The notes under the pieces were generated by a model. It was not told the DNA's origin and made no database searches. It worked only from the letters and a program-made list of their open reading frames with translations. From the NCBI GenBank assembly GCA_003342815.1, contig PTEX01000054.1, positions 2,158,993 to 2,222,992 on the forward strand: a stretch of 64,000 nucleotides of DNA, read 5' to 3'. Positions 8,955 to 40,720 of this stretch are shown here, piece by piece. Numbering within the stretch: the stretch's first letter is position 1; the number at the start of each line of letters is the position of its first letter. The position numbers and the translations under genes are program-made. This DNA is from Eudromia elegans (lineage: Eukaryota; Chordata; Aves; Tinamiformes; Tinamidae).

Positions 8955-11900
8955 GCCGGCCTCCGCGGCGGCGCCCCGGCCTCGCCGCGCGCCCCGTCTG
9001 CCGCGCCGAGCGGGGACGGAGCCGACGGGGTCCCCTCCGGCGCGGCCCCCGAGCCAGGAGCGCCGGGAAGGCAGGAGACCCCCGGGAGCTGCTGCCGGGG
9101 GGACCTGGTGGCTGCGGAGAGCAGGGGCCCGATGGAGACGTCGGCTGGGCGCAGGCGCAGCCCTGCCTGGCCCGTGGTGACTGTGCCCCTCTGCCTGGGA
9201 CCGGGGGGACTCTGGGTCTCGAGGGGGTATCTCGGGGTGGGGAAGGGAGGGGGGGGATGTCTCCGGATTTCTGCAAGCGCTGGGGTGGGGAGGGACAGGG
9301 TGGGCGAGCACAGAGCGAGGGAACAAACCGCTTAGCAAAGAGCTCGGACTGCGCGGGGCGGCCGGGGAGCCTGCGGGATGGAGCAGCGCGCTGCCCTCCC
9401 GTCCCGCCCTGCCTGCCCCGGCCAGCGAGAGGCCCTCACGCTTGCTTCGTTTTGTTCCTTTTTTATTTTTTAGCACAAATGTATCCTTGAGGGGGTCGGG
9501 GAAGGGAAAAGGATGGGAAGGGGTTTCTGGAGCAAGTGCTTCGTGGAAGGGAGCGGTGCAATCTCGAGGAGAGCCCGGCCAAGAGGAGGACTCGCTGCTT
9601 CCGCGCGGCGCTGCCGACTTCCCCGGGCTCCCGCCGTCCTCCACGCGTGTCCCCTTGGAGACAGAGTCAACTTGGACTTTACCAGGGGCCCTGCCAGGCC
9701 CCAGCACTCCGAGAGCCACCAATGAACAAAGATCGCGGCCTGTCCCGGTGCCCCAGCACCACTGCATGCGGAGCCCGTGCGAGGAAGAGCCCGGCGCTGC
9801 CTTCGGCCTCCCCAGCCGGTTGCACATAGGGAGGCCCATGGGGCTGCTCCGCTCAGGAGCTGGCCCTGCCAGCGCTGCCCGTGGCTCCCGCTCCGTCCCT
9901 GCATGGATGGGGCTCGGTGTGGCCGTGCCCTGTGCTGGGGGGTGACAAGGGGGCCGTGCTGGCACCACCCAGCACGTCTGCAGGGGGACGGAGCCGCGGG
10001 CAGGGGACTGAGGAGGGCGGTTCCCTCTGTGGGCCCATGGATCTCGTTCATCCCGCACCCCCTTGCAGAACAAAATCCCCAGGACCTTCTGCCCTGCTGT
10101 GCTTGTGGGTCCCCAGGCGTCCCCTTCCCATCCCAAGGAGACAGTGTGTGGAGGGGAGCCGTGCGCCAGCTCCCGAGGCCACGGCTGGGGAGGAAGCAGG
10201 TCCCCAAAGCCTCCACAGCCCCTTCTCATCCCGAGGGCTGAGAACATCTGCCTTCAGCCTTCAGGTGGGCACGTGGGAACACCGGGAGCCCTTGGGCAGG
10301 GGACAGCTCCAGGGAGAAGCCACGTGAGATGATGGCACGTGAGCTGCCCCGCAGCGCGTTGCCCCTGTTCCCCTCCTGCAAATCCAGCAAGCCCTGGAGC
10401 AGCGGGCACTTCTTCCCTTAACACTCCCGGGTTCCTGCATGGAGCCGCACTGGGAAGAGCCGCTGCATGAAGGCACCCGCTCAGCCCCCCCGGAGCTGAG
10501 GAACCCCCTTGCAGGGGGGGATCCGTTTCCCTGAGATGCTGCCCGGGTGCAGAGGAGCGACTCCCGCCCGGCAGCAGCGGCACAGCCCCTGCCCCACACT
10601 GGGGGCCCGGCACCCTCTGCCTCCTCCTCACTGCCTGTTCCCTGCGGGAGCCCCCCCGGCAGCCCGGCTCCCTGGGCGCAGCTTCCACCCTGCTGGAGAT
10701 GCTGCCCCAGGCCCCTCCGCTGGCGTTTGGGGGGGAGCTGGGGAATGTGAGCGGGACACAGGGATGCAGAGCAGGCAGGAGCCACCCTAGCCGCTTGGCC
10801 CCGTCGCCTCCCGTCTCTGGGGGCAGCCCGGGCCGAAGCTCCTTGAGCAGCAGCGAGACCCAGCTGCGCGTTGGGGAGGGATGAAGGTCCCTTCCGCTTT
10901 GCTGGGAAGCAGGGAGCCGGTTGTTTTGCTTTTTGCACAGCTTCCTTTCTGCTGGTTTTCCCAAAAAAAGCCTCTTCCCAGCTGCCTGGGAGCTGGGGAC
11001 GGCTCCCGAGCCCTCCTGCATGGCAGCGCCCGGGGGCTGTTTGCGGTTAATCCGTGTGGTCCACGCATTTTCCGCCTCGCCGCAGCGGGACGATGCCCGT
11101 GAGCCTCCTTTGGTGGCGAGAGCAGCTGCCCGGATTAACCCGCTGCCCCCGGACCGAAAGCCGGGCTTTGTCAGCCCCTCTTGCCGTTGGTTTCCAGCCG
11201 GCCTGGCTGCCTCGGGGGGATCGCCAGCACCGAGTCATCCCCTCTCCACCCTGCTCAGCTGCTGATGCAGAGGCCCCGTCAGCGCGCGGCCGCTGCGTGA
11301 TGGAGTGAAGGGCTCGGGAGGGCAGGAACAGGAGCTAAGCCAGGGCTGCGTGTGGGGCCGGGGCGCTCAGCCCAGCCCCAGGGCTCTTCGTGCTGCCCCG
11401 TCTGAACCTGCTCCGGGAGAAACGGAGTCGGCCGCGGCCGCAGCGAGAGGAGTCAGGACCCCGATGGGGAGGGCGCCGTGCTGGTGGCAGAGGCGCCCTG
11501 AGCCGGGTGGGATGAGGGAGGGAGCTCCCCAGGCCTTGGGGAAGCGTCTCCGGGCCCAGGCTCCGTGGTGCGGGGCCATGATGCAGCCCCGAGCCCCCCT
11601 CGGGCTGCTATGGGGCAGGATGGGGCCGCGCTGCCACCCCGGGCGTTCCGGGAAGCAGCCGAAGGGATTGCCGGGCAAAGCAGTTAGAAACGCGCTTAGC
11701 GGGTAAGCGGTCGCGTGTCCCACGTTGGTTCCAGCCTGTCAGACCGAGCGCCCTGGGCAGGGTGGCCGCGTGCTGGGACACGGGCACCGCCGGGCCCGGG
11801 CGGCGGCAACGGAACCGACGTCGGAACCCGCGGTTGCTCTGCCCTGTTGGCCCTGCCCGAGCAGCGGTGGCCTCGGCCCGGGGCTCCCCCTCGCCTGCAA

Positions 11901-12370
11901 CCAGGAGCCCCAAAACCACCAGATCCGGACAGAAACCCGGCTCTGACCCGTCCCCCTCGCGGCAGCTCCGCAGCAGCCCCGGGGTGGGCGCCGTTTCCGG
12001 GCGCGCGGTGCCGCCGGCGCCCACGGCAGCAGCTTCAGCCTCGCCCCCCTCCTCACGGTCCCGGGCGGCCGCAGCCGCCCCCCCAGCCCCGCTCCTCGGG
12101 CCGGCGCCCACCGAGACGGCACATCAGGGAAAAACTCCAGTCTTCCTCTTTTACAGTCTCTGTCTCCTGCCCGCGGAGGGAGCTAACTGGAACAAATACT
12201 CCATAGGAATACTTCAGTATTTTCCTCGCGCGTGCGCTCTTATTTTTTATTTATTTCCTTTTTTTTCTTTTTTTTTCTTTTTTTTTTTTTTTTTAATTTC
12301 TGGATTGTGAGTACAGCTGTAGATTCAGTGAGCTGGTTCAGTTATAATAAAACACACAGTATATATTGTC
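8955..12370 (+). other. SRRM3: Probable SRRM3 3'UTR
   Basis: This is GC-rich non-coding sequence after the SRRM3 stop. The first canonical AATAAA on the + strand is at 12346-12351, after a 12.24-12.30 kb T-rich stretch, so the 3' end is put near 12.36 kb. Open frames on the opposite strand (for example one of 555 codons over 8580-10247) are GC-driven and resemble no protein I know. The true UTR could be shorter if an unusual signal is used. Confidence 0.5.
12346..12351 (+). promoter_or_regulatory. Poly(A) signal AATAAA, probably SRRM3
   Basis: It lies in ttataataaaacacacag and is the first canonical hexamer downstream of the SRRM3 stop. It is followed by a GT-containing stretch (gtatatattgtcaatg). 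Confidence 0.5.
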
Positions 12371-12456
12371 AATGACGCCCGGGGCCCGGAGCACGTTATT
12401 CCAGGGCGGGTGGCACGGGGCGGGGGGGTCTCTGCACCCAGCCCTTCCCCTGCTCC

Positions 12457-12650
12457 TTGTGTCCCTGTGTCCACCCATCCCTGTGTCCCTGTGTCCATCC
12501 ATCCCTGTGTCCCTGTGTCTCTGTGTCCATCCATCCCTGTGTCCCTGTGTCCATCCATCCCTGTGTCCGTGTGTCCCTGTGTCCATCCATCCGTGTCCCT
12601 GTGTCCATCCATCCCTGTGTCCCTGTGTCCATCCATCCCTGTGTCCGTCC
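12457..12650 (+). repeat. Minisatellite (gtccatccatccctgt units) upstream of HSPB1
   Basis: These are imperfect tandem units built from ccctgtgtcc and atccatcc blocks, about 12-24 bp each. On the reverse strand they give a periodic MDGHRDTG pattern, which is a repeat artefact and not a protein. Confidence 0.9.
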
Positions 12651-13192
12651 GCGGCCCCGCGGCTCGGCCCGGGGCTCTCCCTGCTCCCCACCCCGGCAGC
12701 CCCTCCGGCACCGGCCGCCTCCCCCATCCCCGCCGGGCTTCCCCGCCGGGATCCGCCGCTTCCATCCCTCTTTCCACACCCGCTGGTTTCCATGGCAACG
12801 CTCCGGCTCTCCCAGCGCATCCCCCCCCCCTTCCCCAAACAAAAGGGTCGGCGCTGGGTGGGCGGGTGGGTGACGCCCCCCCACCCCATTCCCCTCAGCC
12901 GGGGTGGGGGGGTTGTGGGTCCCTGCGCTGAGTGCGTCAGGTCTCGGCTGCAGCGCGAGCCCCGCGCTCGGTCCCGGGGAGGCCCCTCCGGAACTGGGCA
13001 CTGGGAAGGGGCTCCCGGAGGAAGGGGGTGACCCCGTCACTGCCATTGTCCCATAGGGATGCGCCAACCCCCAGCTCCTGTGAGCCCCCACCGGACCCCC
13101 CGGGTGCCCCCGAGGCCGCCCCATCCCTGGCAAGGGTGTCCGGGAAGGCTCCGTCCATCCCTCGGGAAGGCTCCGGCTGGGCCGCGGCGGCT

Positions 13193-13206
13193 CCAGAAGC
13201 TTCTGG
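13193..13206 (+). promoter_or_regulatory. Heat-shock element of the HSPB1 promoter
   Basis: ccagaagcttctgg is a perfect 14-bp palindrome containing the inverted HSF units aGAAgcTTCt. It lies about 270 bp upstream of the HSPB1 ATG. This fits the known heat-inducibility of the gene; binding itself is inferred. Confidence 0.75.
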
Positions 13207-13227
13207 CGGCGGCGGCGGCGGCGCCTC

Positions 13228-13234
13228 TGAGTCA
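13228..13234 (+). promoter_or_regulatory. AP-1 site (TGAGTCA)
   Basis: A consensus TGAGTCA followed by GC lies between the heat-shock element and the TATA box of HSPB1. The extended TGAGTCAGC also resembles a Maf/NRF2-type element. Confidence 0.55.
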
Positions 13235-13410
13235 GCCGGGCAGCCCCGCGGGCGCCGCTGGCCCCGGCCCAGGCTGCGCCGCGCCGGCCGGGATGGGACG
13301 GGACGGGCGGGGAGGCCAGGCCGGGAGCGGCTCCAGGCGCCGTCCGTCACGGCCGGCGCGCGGCCCCCGGCCCTGCCGCGATTGCCATTAATAGCCAGCC
13401 GAGCAGGCGG

Positions 13411-13420
13411 CTAAAAATAA
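13411..13420 (+). promoter_or_regulatory. HSPB1 TATA-like box, also a MEF2 consensus
   Basis: ctaaaaataa lies 58 bp upstream of the ATG, placing the start site roughly at 13.44 kb with a short 5'UTR. The ten bases also fit the MEF2 consensus YTAWWWWTAR exactly, which suits a gene known to be high in muscle. Confidence 0.6.
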
Positions 13421-13477
13421 CCGCGCGGGCCCTTCATAAGGCGGCGCGGCGGCCGCAGCGCCGTCACCCGCAGCGCC

Positions 13478-13838
13478 ATGGCCGAGCGCCGCGTGCCCTT
13501 CACCTTCCTGCGCAGCCCCAGCTGGGACCCCTTCCGGGACTGGTACCACGGCAGCCGCCTCTTCGACCAGGCCTTCGGGATGCCCCCCATCCCCGAGGAC
13601 TGGTACAAGTGGCCGAGCGGCAGCGCGTGGCCCGGCTACTACCGGCTGGTGCCCGGCGAGAGCGCGCTGGTGCCGGCGGCGGGCGCGGCGCTGGGCCGGG
13701 CGCTCACGCGGCAGCTCAGCAGCGGCGTCTCCGAGATCCGCCACACGGCCGACGCCTGGAGGGTCACCCTGGACGTCAACCACTTCGCGCCCGAGGAGCT
13801 CGTGGTCAAGACCAAGGACAACGTGGTGGAGATAACGG
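13478..13838 (+). CDS. HSPB1: HSPB1 exon 1
   Basis: It encodes residues 1-120 and the first base of codon 121, ending [10 protein letters not shown]. The donor is ACGG|gtgggt. The segment [10 protein letters not shown] has threonine where human HSPB1 has the phospho-serine of its RALS motif (Ser78), while the RQLS site is kept. Confidence 0.96.
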
Positions 13839-14969
13839 GTGGGTGCCGCGCCGGGGGTGGGCGGGGGACGGCGGCTCGCGGTGGGGAAGGGGAGCGGGGC
13901 TGGTGCCGTCGGGTGCCCCGGGGATGGGGCTGCGGCCCCGGCAGGGCCACGGGGCGGAGGCTGCGCTGCCGACCCGGGTGCTCCACGAGCTGCCCCCAGT
14001 CCCGCCGGGCGCTGATGGGCACCGGGGCCAGGCGGCTCCGCGGGGCTCCCGACGGCCACCCGGGTCCTGCGCCGGGGACAGGTCCCGATGGGGGCTTGGG
14101 CTGGACCGGGGCCAGGTCCTGACGGGGCTTGGGGTCCTGCTCGAGGCTGCGGCCCCTGCGCCCGGGTTGGCTCCCCGCCGGTGCCTGGGCTTGGGGACGG
14201 GCCCGGAGGAGGCCGGGTCTGGCCCGGATTCCTGCTGCGGATGCCGGAGCGGGGGGAGGAAATCCTGCCCTCCCCTCGCGCTGCTCCTGCCTGGCCCTTG
14301 TCCCTGTTCCCAGCCGCTGCCCCGGCTCCGTGGGGGGCACACGAGGCCCCCGCGACGTTCCCCCTGCGACGTCCCCCCCACGACATCGTACTCCCTGCGA
14401 CGTTCCCCCTGCAACGTCCCCCCTGCAACGTCCCCCCCGCGACGTCCCCCCCACGATGTTCCCCCCACGGTGTTCCCCCCACGGCATCGTCCCTCCCGCG
14501 ACGTCCCCCCGCTCCGAGCTGCGCCGAGACCCCCCGTGGGCGCTGCCATGGCCAGGGGCAGGGGGCGGTTCCTGGGTGCAGCCTTCAGCCTCGCGGCTCT
14601 TCCGTGTCCTCCAGGCAAGCACGAGGAGAAGCAGGACGAGCATGGCTTCATCTCCAGGTGCTTCACCCGTAAATACACGTAAGTGCCCGAGCGAGGACCA
14701 ACCCTCCCCCCGACCCCAGCCCCGCGGGGACCCCCTCGTGTGCCCAGCGCGGCACCGGGGCCGGGCCGGGCGTTGCTGAGCGCGCTGCGCGGCGGCGCAG
14801 GCTCCCGCCCGGCGTGGAGGCCACGGCCGTGCGCTCGTCGCTCTCGCCCGACGGCATGCTCACCGTGGAGGCGCCGCTGCCCAAGCCCGCCCTGCAGGCC
14901 GCCGAAATCACCATCCCCGTCACCATCGAGAGCCCGGCCAAGAAGGCCGAGGAGCCCGCCAAGAAGTAG
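13478..14969 (+). CDS. HSPB1: HSPB1, small heat-shock protein HSP25/HSP27
   Basis: Three exons, 13478-13838, 14615-14678 and 14801-14969, give 197 residues; the phases fit. It is an ATP-independent holdase chaperone that forms large oligomers and protects actin and unfolded proteins in cytosol and nucleus. The N-terminus [20 protein letters not shown] contains the WDPF motif. The alpha-crystallin domain runs from about residue 84 ([20 protein letters not shown]) to about 170. The single cysteine C136 sits in [13 protein letters not shown], and the C-terminal I-x-I/V motif is EITIPV (177-182). MAPK-pathway kinase sites are visible as LRSPS (13-15) and RQLSS. The start has a good context (gcgccATGg). 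It is close to the 193-residue chicken HSP25 as I remember it. Confidence 0.97.
13839..14614 (+). other. HSPB1 intron 1 with minisatellite
   Basis: This 776-nt GC-rich intron contains an imperfect 12-16-bp tandem repeat of the type gcgacgtcccccc at about 14352-14510. It ends ttccgtgtcctccag. No exon is seen inside it. Confidence 0.85.
14352..14510 (+). repeat. CpG-containing minisatellite in HSPB1 intron 1
   Basis: About ten imperfect units of cgacgtcccccc / cacggtgttcccccc lie in tandem. Confidence 0.8.
14615..14678 (+). CDS. HSPB1: HSPB1 exon 2
   Basis: This 64-nt exon completes G121 and encodes [20 protein letters not shown]. It ends AC|gtaagt inside codon 142. It carries the conserved redox-sensitive cysteine of the dimer interface. 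Confidence 0.96.
14801..14969 (+). CDS. HSPB1: HSPB1 exon 3
   Basis: After gcggcgcag (14800) it reads [20 protein letters not shown], then TVEAPLPKP and [20 protein letters not shown], with a terminal K and TAG at 14967-14969. The lysine/proline-rich tail is typical of HSPB1. The preceding intron (14679-14800) is 122 nt. Confidence 0.96.
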
Positions 14970-15138
14970 CCAGCGCCGAGGAGGAGGAGGAAGAGGAGGA
15001 GGAGGGAGAGAAGGCGCCGCCACTGCTGCCCCTCACGCTGCCACCCCCGACCCGAGCCCTGTTTTTAGTCCTTGTTTTGTACTCACCCCCTCACCGAGTG
15101 TCTTCAGTAACTGGGAAAGGAAATGTAGAATGAATCGG

Positions 15139-15144
15139 AATAAA
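15139..15144 (+). promoter_or_regulatory. HSPB1 poly(A) signal AATAAA
   Basis: It lies 170 nt after the stop in cggaataaactgaagtgcc, so the 3'UTR is short, ending near 15.16 kb. Confidence 0.85.
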
Positions 15145-15165
15145 CTGAAGTGCCATAAAGCCACC

Positions 15166-17084
15166 CTGCGTCCCTGTGGCAGGCGGGGTCGGTGCCGCGG
15201 TGGCACCGGGCCGGGACACGCGGGGCCCTGATGGGCCACGTCCGGGTCCAGCATCAGCCCTGCCTCGCTCCTGCCGACCCCATCCTCTGGTATCCTGGGT
15301 CTCCGGTATCCCGGGTCTCCAGTATCCCAGCTCTCCAACGTCTCTAGCCTCAACATCCCTGGTCTCCAATATTCCAGGTCTCTGTCCTCTCAGATCGCAC
15401 AGCTCCAGTGTCCTTAAGGTCCCCAACATCCCAGGTCCCCAGTACCACAAACCGCAGCATCCCTGGTGCTGTTATCCAAGCTCTCCAGTCCTTGCTATGC
15501 CAGGTCCTACCATCCTGCGTGTCCAATATCCCAGCTCTCCAGCATCCCGTGTCTCCAGTGTCCCGTGTCCAGGGCTCCGGGAGGATCCCAACCCCTAACA
15601 CCCCCCGCCGTGTCCCTCCTGTGACTCCCGCAGGCACCGAGCGCGTCCCAGGCACCCGCTCCGGCTGGGAGCGTCACCGCGACGCCCTTCGGACGCTGCC
15701 CCCGTCCCGGCCCCGCTGCCTGGCAGGGGTCGCCCGCTCGAGGGCTCCGGGCCAGCCCCACGCCTGGGGCCGCCGTGTTCCCGCTTGGACAAATCCCGCT
15801 AATCTCCGCTCTGAGTCATGCCGGAGGCAGGAAGCCTCTCCGGGTGCTCTGACCGGCCAGGAATCCCGTGGCCGCCGTCCCCCTCCCCAGCGCTTGGCAG
15901 CCCCCGTCCCTGGGCGCTGCCCTGCCCGTTCCCGGGCACTGCAATGAGTCTGTCGGGCCTCGGGCGCCTGGGGGTCAGCGGCCGCGCGGCCGTCACCTGC
16001 GTCCCAGGAGACGCCTCCTTCCCGCTCCTCCCCGGTGTGATGGCCACGGTGTCCATGGCCTCCCTGCTGGGCACAGCAAAGCCGGGGCGCTGCCGGGGCC
16101 CCCGCGACTGGCGCAGGTGCCCGGTGTGATGAGTGCACCAGGTCTCAGCAGGCAGCACCGCGGGAGGCTGCAGAACCCTGGGGCAGGGAGGTGTCCAGGC
16201 ACCGGGGCTTCCCCCGGAGCAAGATCCATGCAGGGATTCAAGTGGGAAGGGAAGGTGGGGTGCAGTGTGGGGGGGACACAGGGATGGATGCAGGGACGGG
16301 CACAGGGACGGGCACTCCGCACGGCTTCCCCGAGCACGTCCTGACAGGATGAGGCCCCCGCAGAGGTTTCTCTGTCCCCAACCCACCCCCTCGGAGCCGG
16401 GACTGCCTCTCTCCATCCCTGGAGTGTCACCATCCTCTCCTCCGCCCGCAGCCCTCTCGTAAGGCAGCCGGGAGGGAAGCGCTGCCGGCACTCGCGCCAC
16501 CCCGACAGCCCCCGCGGCCTCAAACAGGGACCCGGCCTTGTCCCCACCTGCGGTGGGGGGAGCCAGAGGGGCACGAAGCAAAGGTGGCCCCCGAGGAGCC
16601 CTCGTGTGGCCACCCCAGCCCCTGGGACCCCTTCACGTGGGTTCCCCCCACCAGCACCAGCCCCACGTGCGCGGGAGGGCCGGGGCAGCGGGTGCTCGCG
16701 GTACACACGAGTCCCGGCACGTTTTCCGTGTACAGGTTCCAAGGGGGGGGGTTATTTTTGCAGCGTGAGTCACTGCCCACGTGGAGTGGAAAAACCCACG
16801 GGGAGGGAGGCGGAGGGTGGGACGGGTGCCCAGTCCCCCCCAACCCCGCGCAGTGACCGGGAACCAGGGCCCGAGGGATGGGGACACCCGTTGCATGTGT
16901 GGGGCCCCAGGAGCCCCACGGGGAGGACACGGGGCCCTGGGCGGCGCTGGGACGAGGCCAGCACCCGGTCCCCGATAAGCTAGCGGGGACCAAGATAAAG
17001 TCTTGGGGCTTGCGGCGTGGGGCTCCGGGCAGCGGCAGAGCCCTGGATAAACTCGACCCGCGCAACAGAATCGAGCGGCACCGA
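15166..17084. other. Intergenic, HSPB1 and YWHAG 3' ends converge
   Basis: GC-rich sequence without a recognisable gene. A degenerate repeat of about 15 bp (ggtctccagtatccca-like) occupies about 15290-15570, and a ggacacagggacg-type short repeat lies near 16265-16320. The sequence turns AT-rich abruptly at about 17.09 kb, where the YWHAG 3'UTR ends. Confidence 0.7.
15290..15570 (+). repeat. Degenerate minisatellite downstream of HSPB1
   Basis: Repeated ctccagtatcccag / ggtctccaatatcc units of about 15 bp with frequent substitutions. Confidence 0.7.
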
Positions 17085-19571
17085 CATCAGATCTGTAAGT
17101 TTATTTGCTCAATGTACGACGGCTACATAATGACTCACATTCATGATATTCCATCACTGAGGAAAACTGCTAAGAATGGTCCGTGTGTGAAATAATTCCT
17201 TACAGAAACACGGAGTTGGAAAAATAATCACTGATTAGACCTTAAAAATAGTTCACTGCATAACATGACAAAAAGCACAAACAAAGGCTCATTCAAAGAA
17301 CACAGTCATTGTTCTCCTACACTGTAATAGTTATAATTTCACCATGACGAACACCAGACATTAAGATTAAGCTAACACTGGTGTTTTCGTTTGCATTTTT
17401 TTTTTTCCTTTTTAAAAACAAAATCATATATAATTGCATGTCACTATAGCAACATCCATAACAGATCAGTTTGTTACGATCACTATTTGGTAGAGCAAAC
17501 TTTACCCCCAAAAGAAAAATAAATTAAAAAACTTTAAAAAATTTTTGAAGACTATTTTGTCATAGGAATACATAACATCTACAGTATAAGTTAATAAATT
17601 TCAAGCTACTGTATAGAAATACGACACTAGCATGCACAATATTGTATCAATAGAGTAATGGAGCAGTAATCATTTCACTGGAGAGACAGTATCATAGGCA
17701 AGTGCATTTCTTAAAAAACGAAAGAAACCATTCAAGCTGCTTAAAAATCAAGTCCCCCACCCCGACTCCATTTTTAGCCCTCTTGTGCGATCTCTCCTGC
17801 GCAATTTCTCTAAAGCAGCCAGAGCAAAAGCGGAAAATGAAAACGGGTTTTGTAATTCCAGTAAATCACTTCCAAATTATCCAGCTGGGACAACCCTGCT
17901 CACTGGACACGAGGGTGAATCGAATGGAGGAGCCTGAGGAGAGCTCCCCGCATGGAGCTCGGAGCATCCCCGGGGCAGCACCGGCTCCGCTCGCCCCGGG
18001 ACACGGGACGGGGGTGAAAGCGGCGGCTCCCGAGGGGCCGAGTCCTCCGCACAGGCGGGCGGTGGCACCGGCACCGCGTGTGCAACGCCACGCGATGCAG
18101 GCCCGTGTGCGTGCAGCACGCACGGGTGCCGCGTGCCCAGGGCGCAGCGAGAGCGCTGCACGGAGCGGCACGCCGGACAACAGCAGTGAACTCCCAACAG
18201 CCGTGTAACAAAACTCACTCAAAATGGGGTAAAATAGGACCTGCTAAGCCTTCCGCCTCCCCGGCCAAATAGGACAGACTTGGATGCGATTTTGTTAAGA
18301 AGAGAACTAAGTTCCTGGGCTCCCGATGTTTGCTAGAAATGTCTATGATTGTAGCTCTTCCCTGGTGGATTTCTCTACCAAATTAGCTTCCAAGCTCCTG
18401 AAGTTCACTCATTACACCACAAGCTTCCTCAGGAGACAGAAAGTGCACCCGGCTTCCCTGGTGACCAACAAGGCAGCCCGGGCGCCAAGATCTGCTGACA
18501 AACCTCATGGTACAGTGGGAGAAAGTCAGGCAGAGTGAAATGGCAGTGCAATCCCTGAGGAAGCAGCTGTGGCACCTTAAATCAGGATGGTCTTTGAAAT
18601 ACCAAACACAGTACATGACATACAGACCTGAATTCTCTTTTATTTAGTGGCATTTTTAGTTTAAACACTTCCCCCTTTTTTTTTTTCTTTTTCTAATTAA
18701 GTTCTTAAACCTTTTGCTGTGGACTAAAATAGTTGAAACAGCCGCTAGCCAAGCACCTGTTAAGCTGTTGACCAAAAAACTAGAGCAGCTCTGATGTTCC
18801 TCGGGCGGGTTGTCTTCTTGCCTTGGGCGACACGGAGTAGCTAAGCCAGTCCACAGGCGAGGACTGTTAGGAAGGCAAGCCAAAAGAACTAGCAAAAGAA
18901 AACAGACAGTCAAAGGCTTGATGTCATATGGCTGTAATGTAGAAATACTGTAAACTGCGTTTTAGTGTTAATACTGTAAGCTACCCTAATAAATATCTTA
19001 ACAAAAAGGTTAAGTGGCCTAAATCCTGGGGCTTTGCGAGCCCCAAATTCTTTTCTTTTATTCTAATATTCCTTTTCAATTTGGGGATTTTTAAGCCATG
19101 CCCTGACAGGCAGGGTGCTCCAGAGAGACACCCTGCTACGTGGTAACAAACACACGGCACTTGAACTGAAGAAACAAACGCACATAAGCCTTACTGGAAC
19201 CACAGAACTTCCTTTTTGCGTTGCTTTCCTTAAAAACGAGGGCCATTCCGTTCAAGTTACTTCATCTGAAAACCCTTTTATTTCTAGCAATAAAGTTAAA
19301 TTAAAGACAGCTCCACTTGTATTAATAATCTACAGAACAGTCCATATGCCAGTGAGGCTGCTATTCCATAACCTGCACAGCCAGCCTGACTTCCACTAGT
19401 GGTGTTTTGGCAAAAATGTCAACGAGGCAATCAAAGACAGGTAGTGGGGGTCTCCCTGGGAAGGTGTCCCCTCCCTTTCCCTCCCCCACCCCTGACCCCC
19501 CCAACTTGTGGGAAAAAAATAAAGACTGCAGTAGTTAGCATCAGCGTGCGGCTGCCAGTCCATCTGGGGGT
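17085..19571 (-). other. YWHAG: YWHAG 3'UTR
   Basis: About 2.5 kb of AT-rich non-coding sequence follows the YWHAG stop on the minus strand. A poly(A) signal lies at the far end (17100-17105). A long 3'UTR is known for this gene. An A/T-biased block with a sharp edge against GC-rich DNA supports the boundary. Confidence 0.7.
17100..17105 (-). promoter_or_regulatory. YWHAG distal poly(A) signal
   Basis: tttatt on the + strand reads AATAAA on the minus strand, in gcaaataaacttac, at the edge of the AT-rich block. Other hexamers occur within the UTR (for example near 18.63 and 19.05 kb), so alternative polyadenylation is possible. Confidence 0.65.

Positions 19572-40720
<21,149 letters not shown>

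Noticed and set aside
8580-10247. 555-codon open frame on the minus strand
   Set aside because: It lies opposite the SRRM3 last exon and 3'UTR. Composition is P/A/G/S/R-rich from GC bias and it resembles no known protein.
12457-12650. CRISPR-like periodicity
   Set aside because: Repeats are adjacent without unique spacers; it is a minisatellite in a vertebrate genome. The same holds for 51120-51690.
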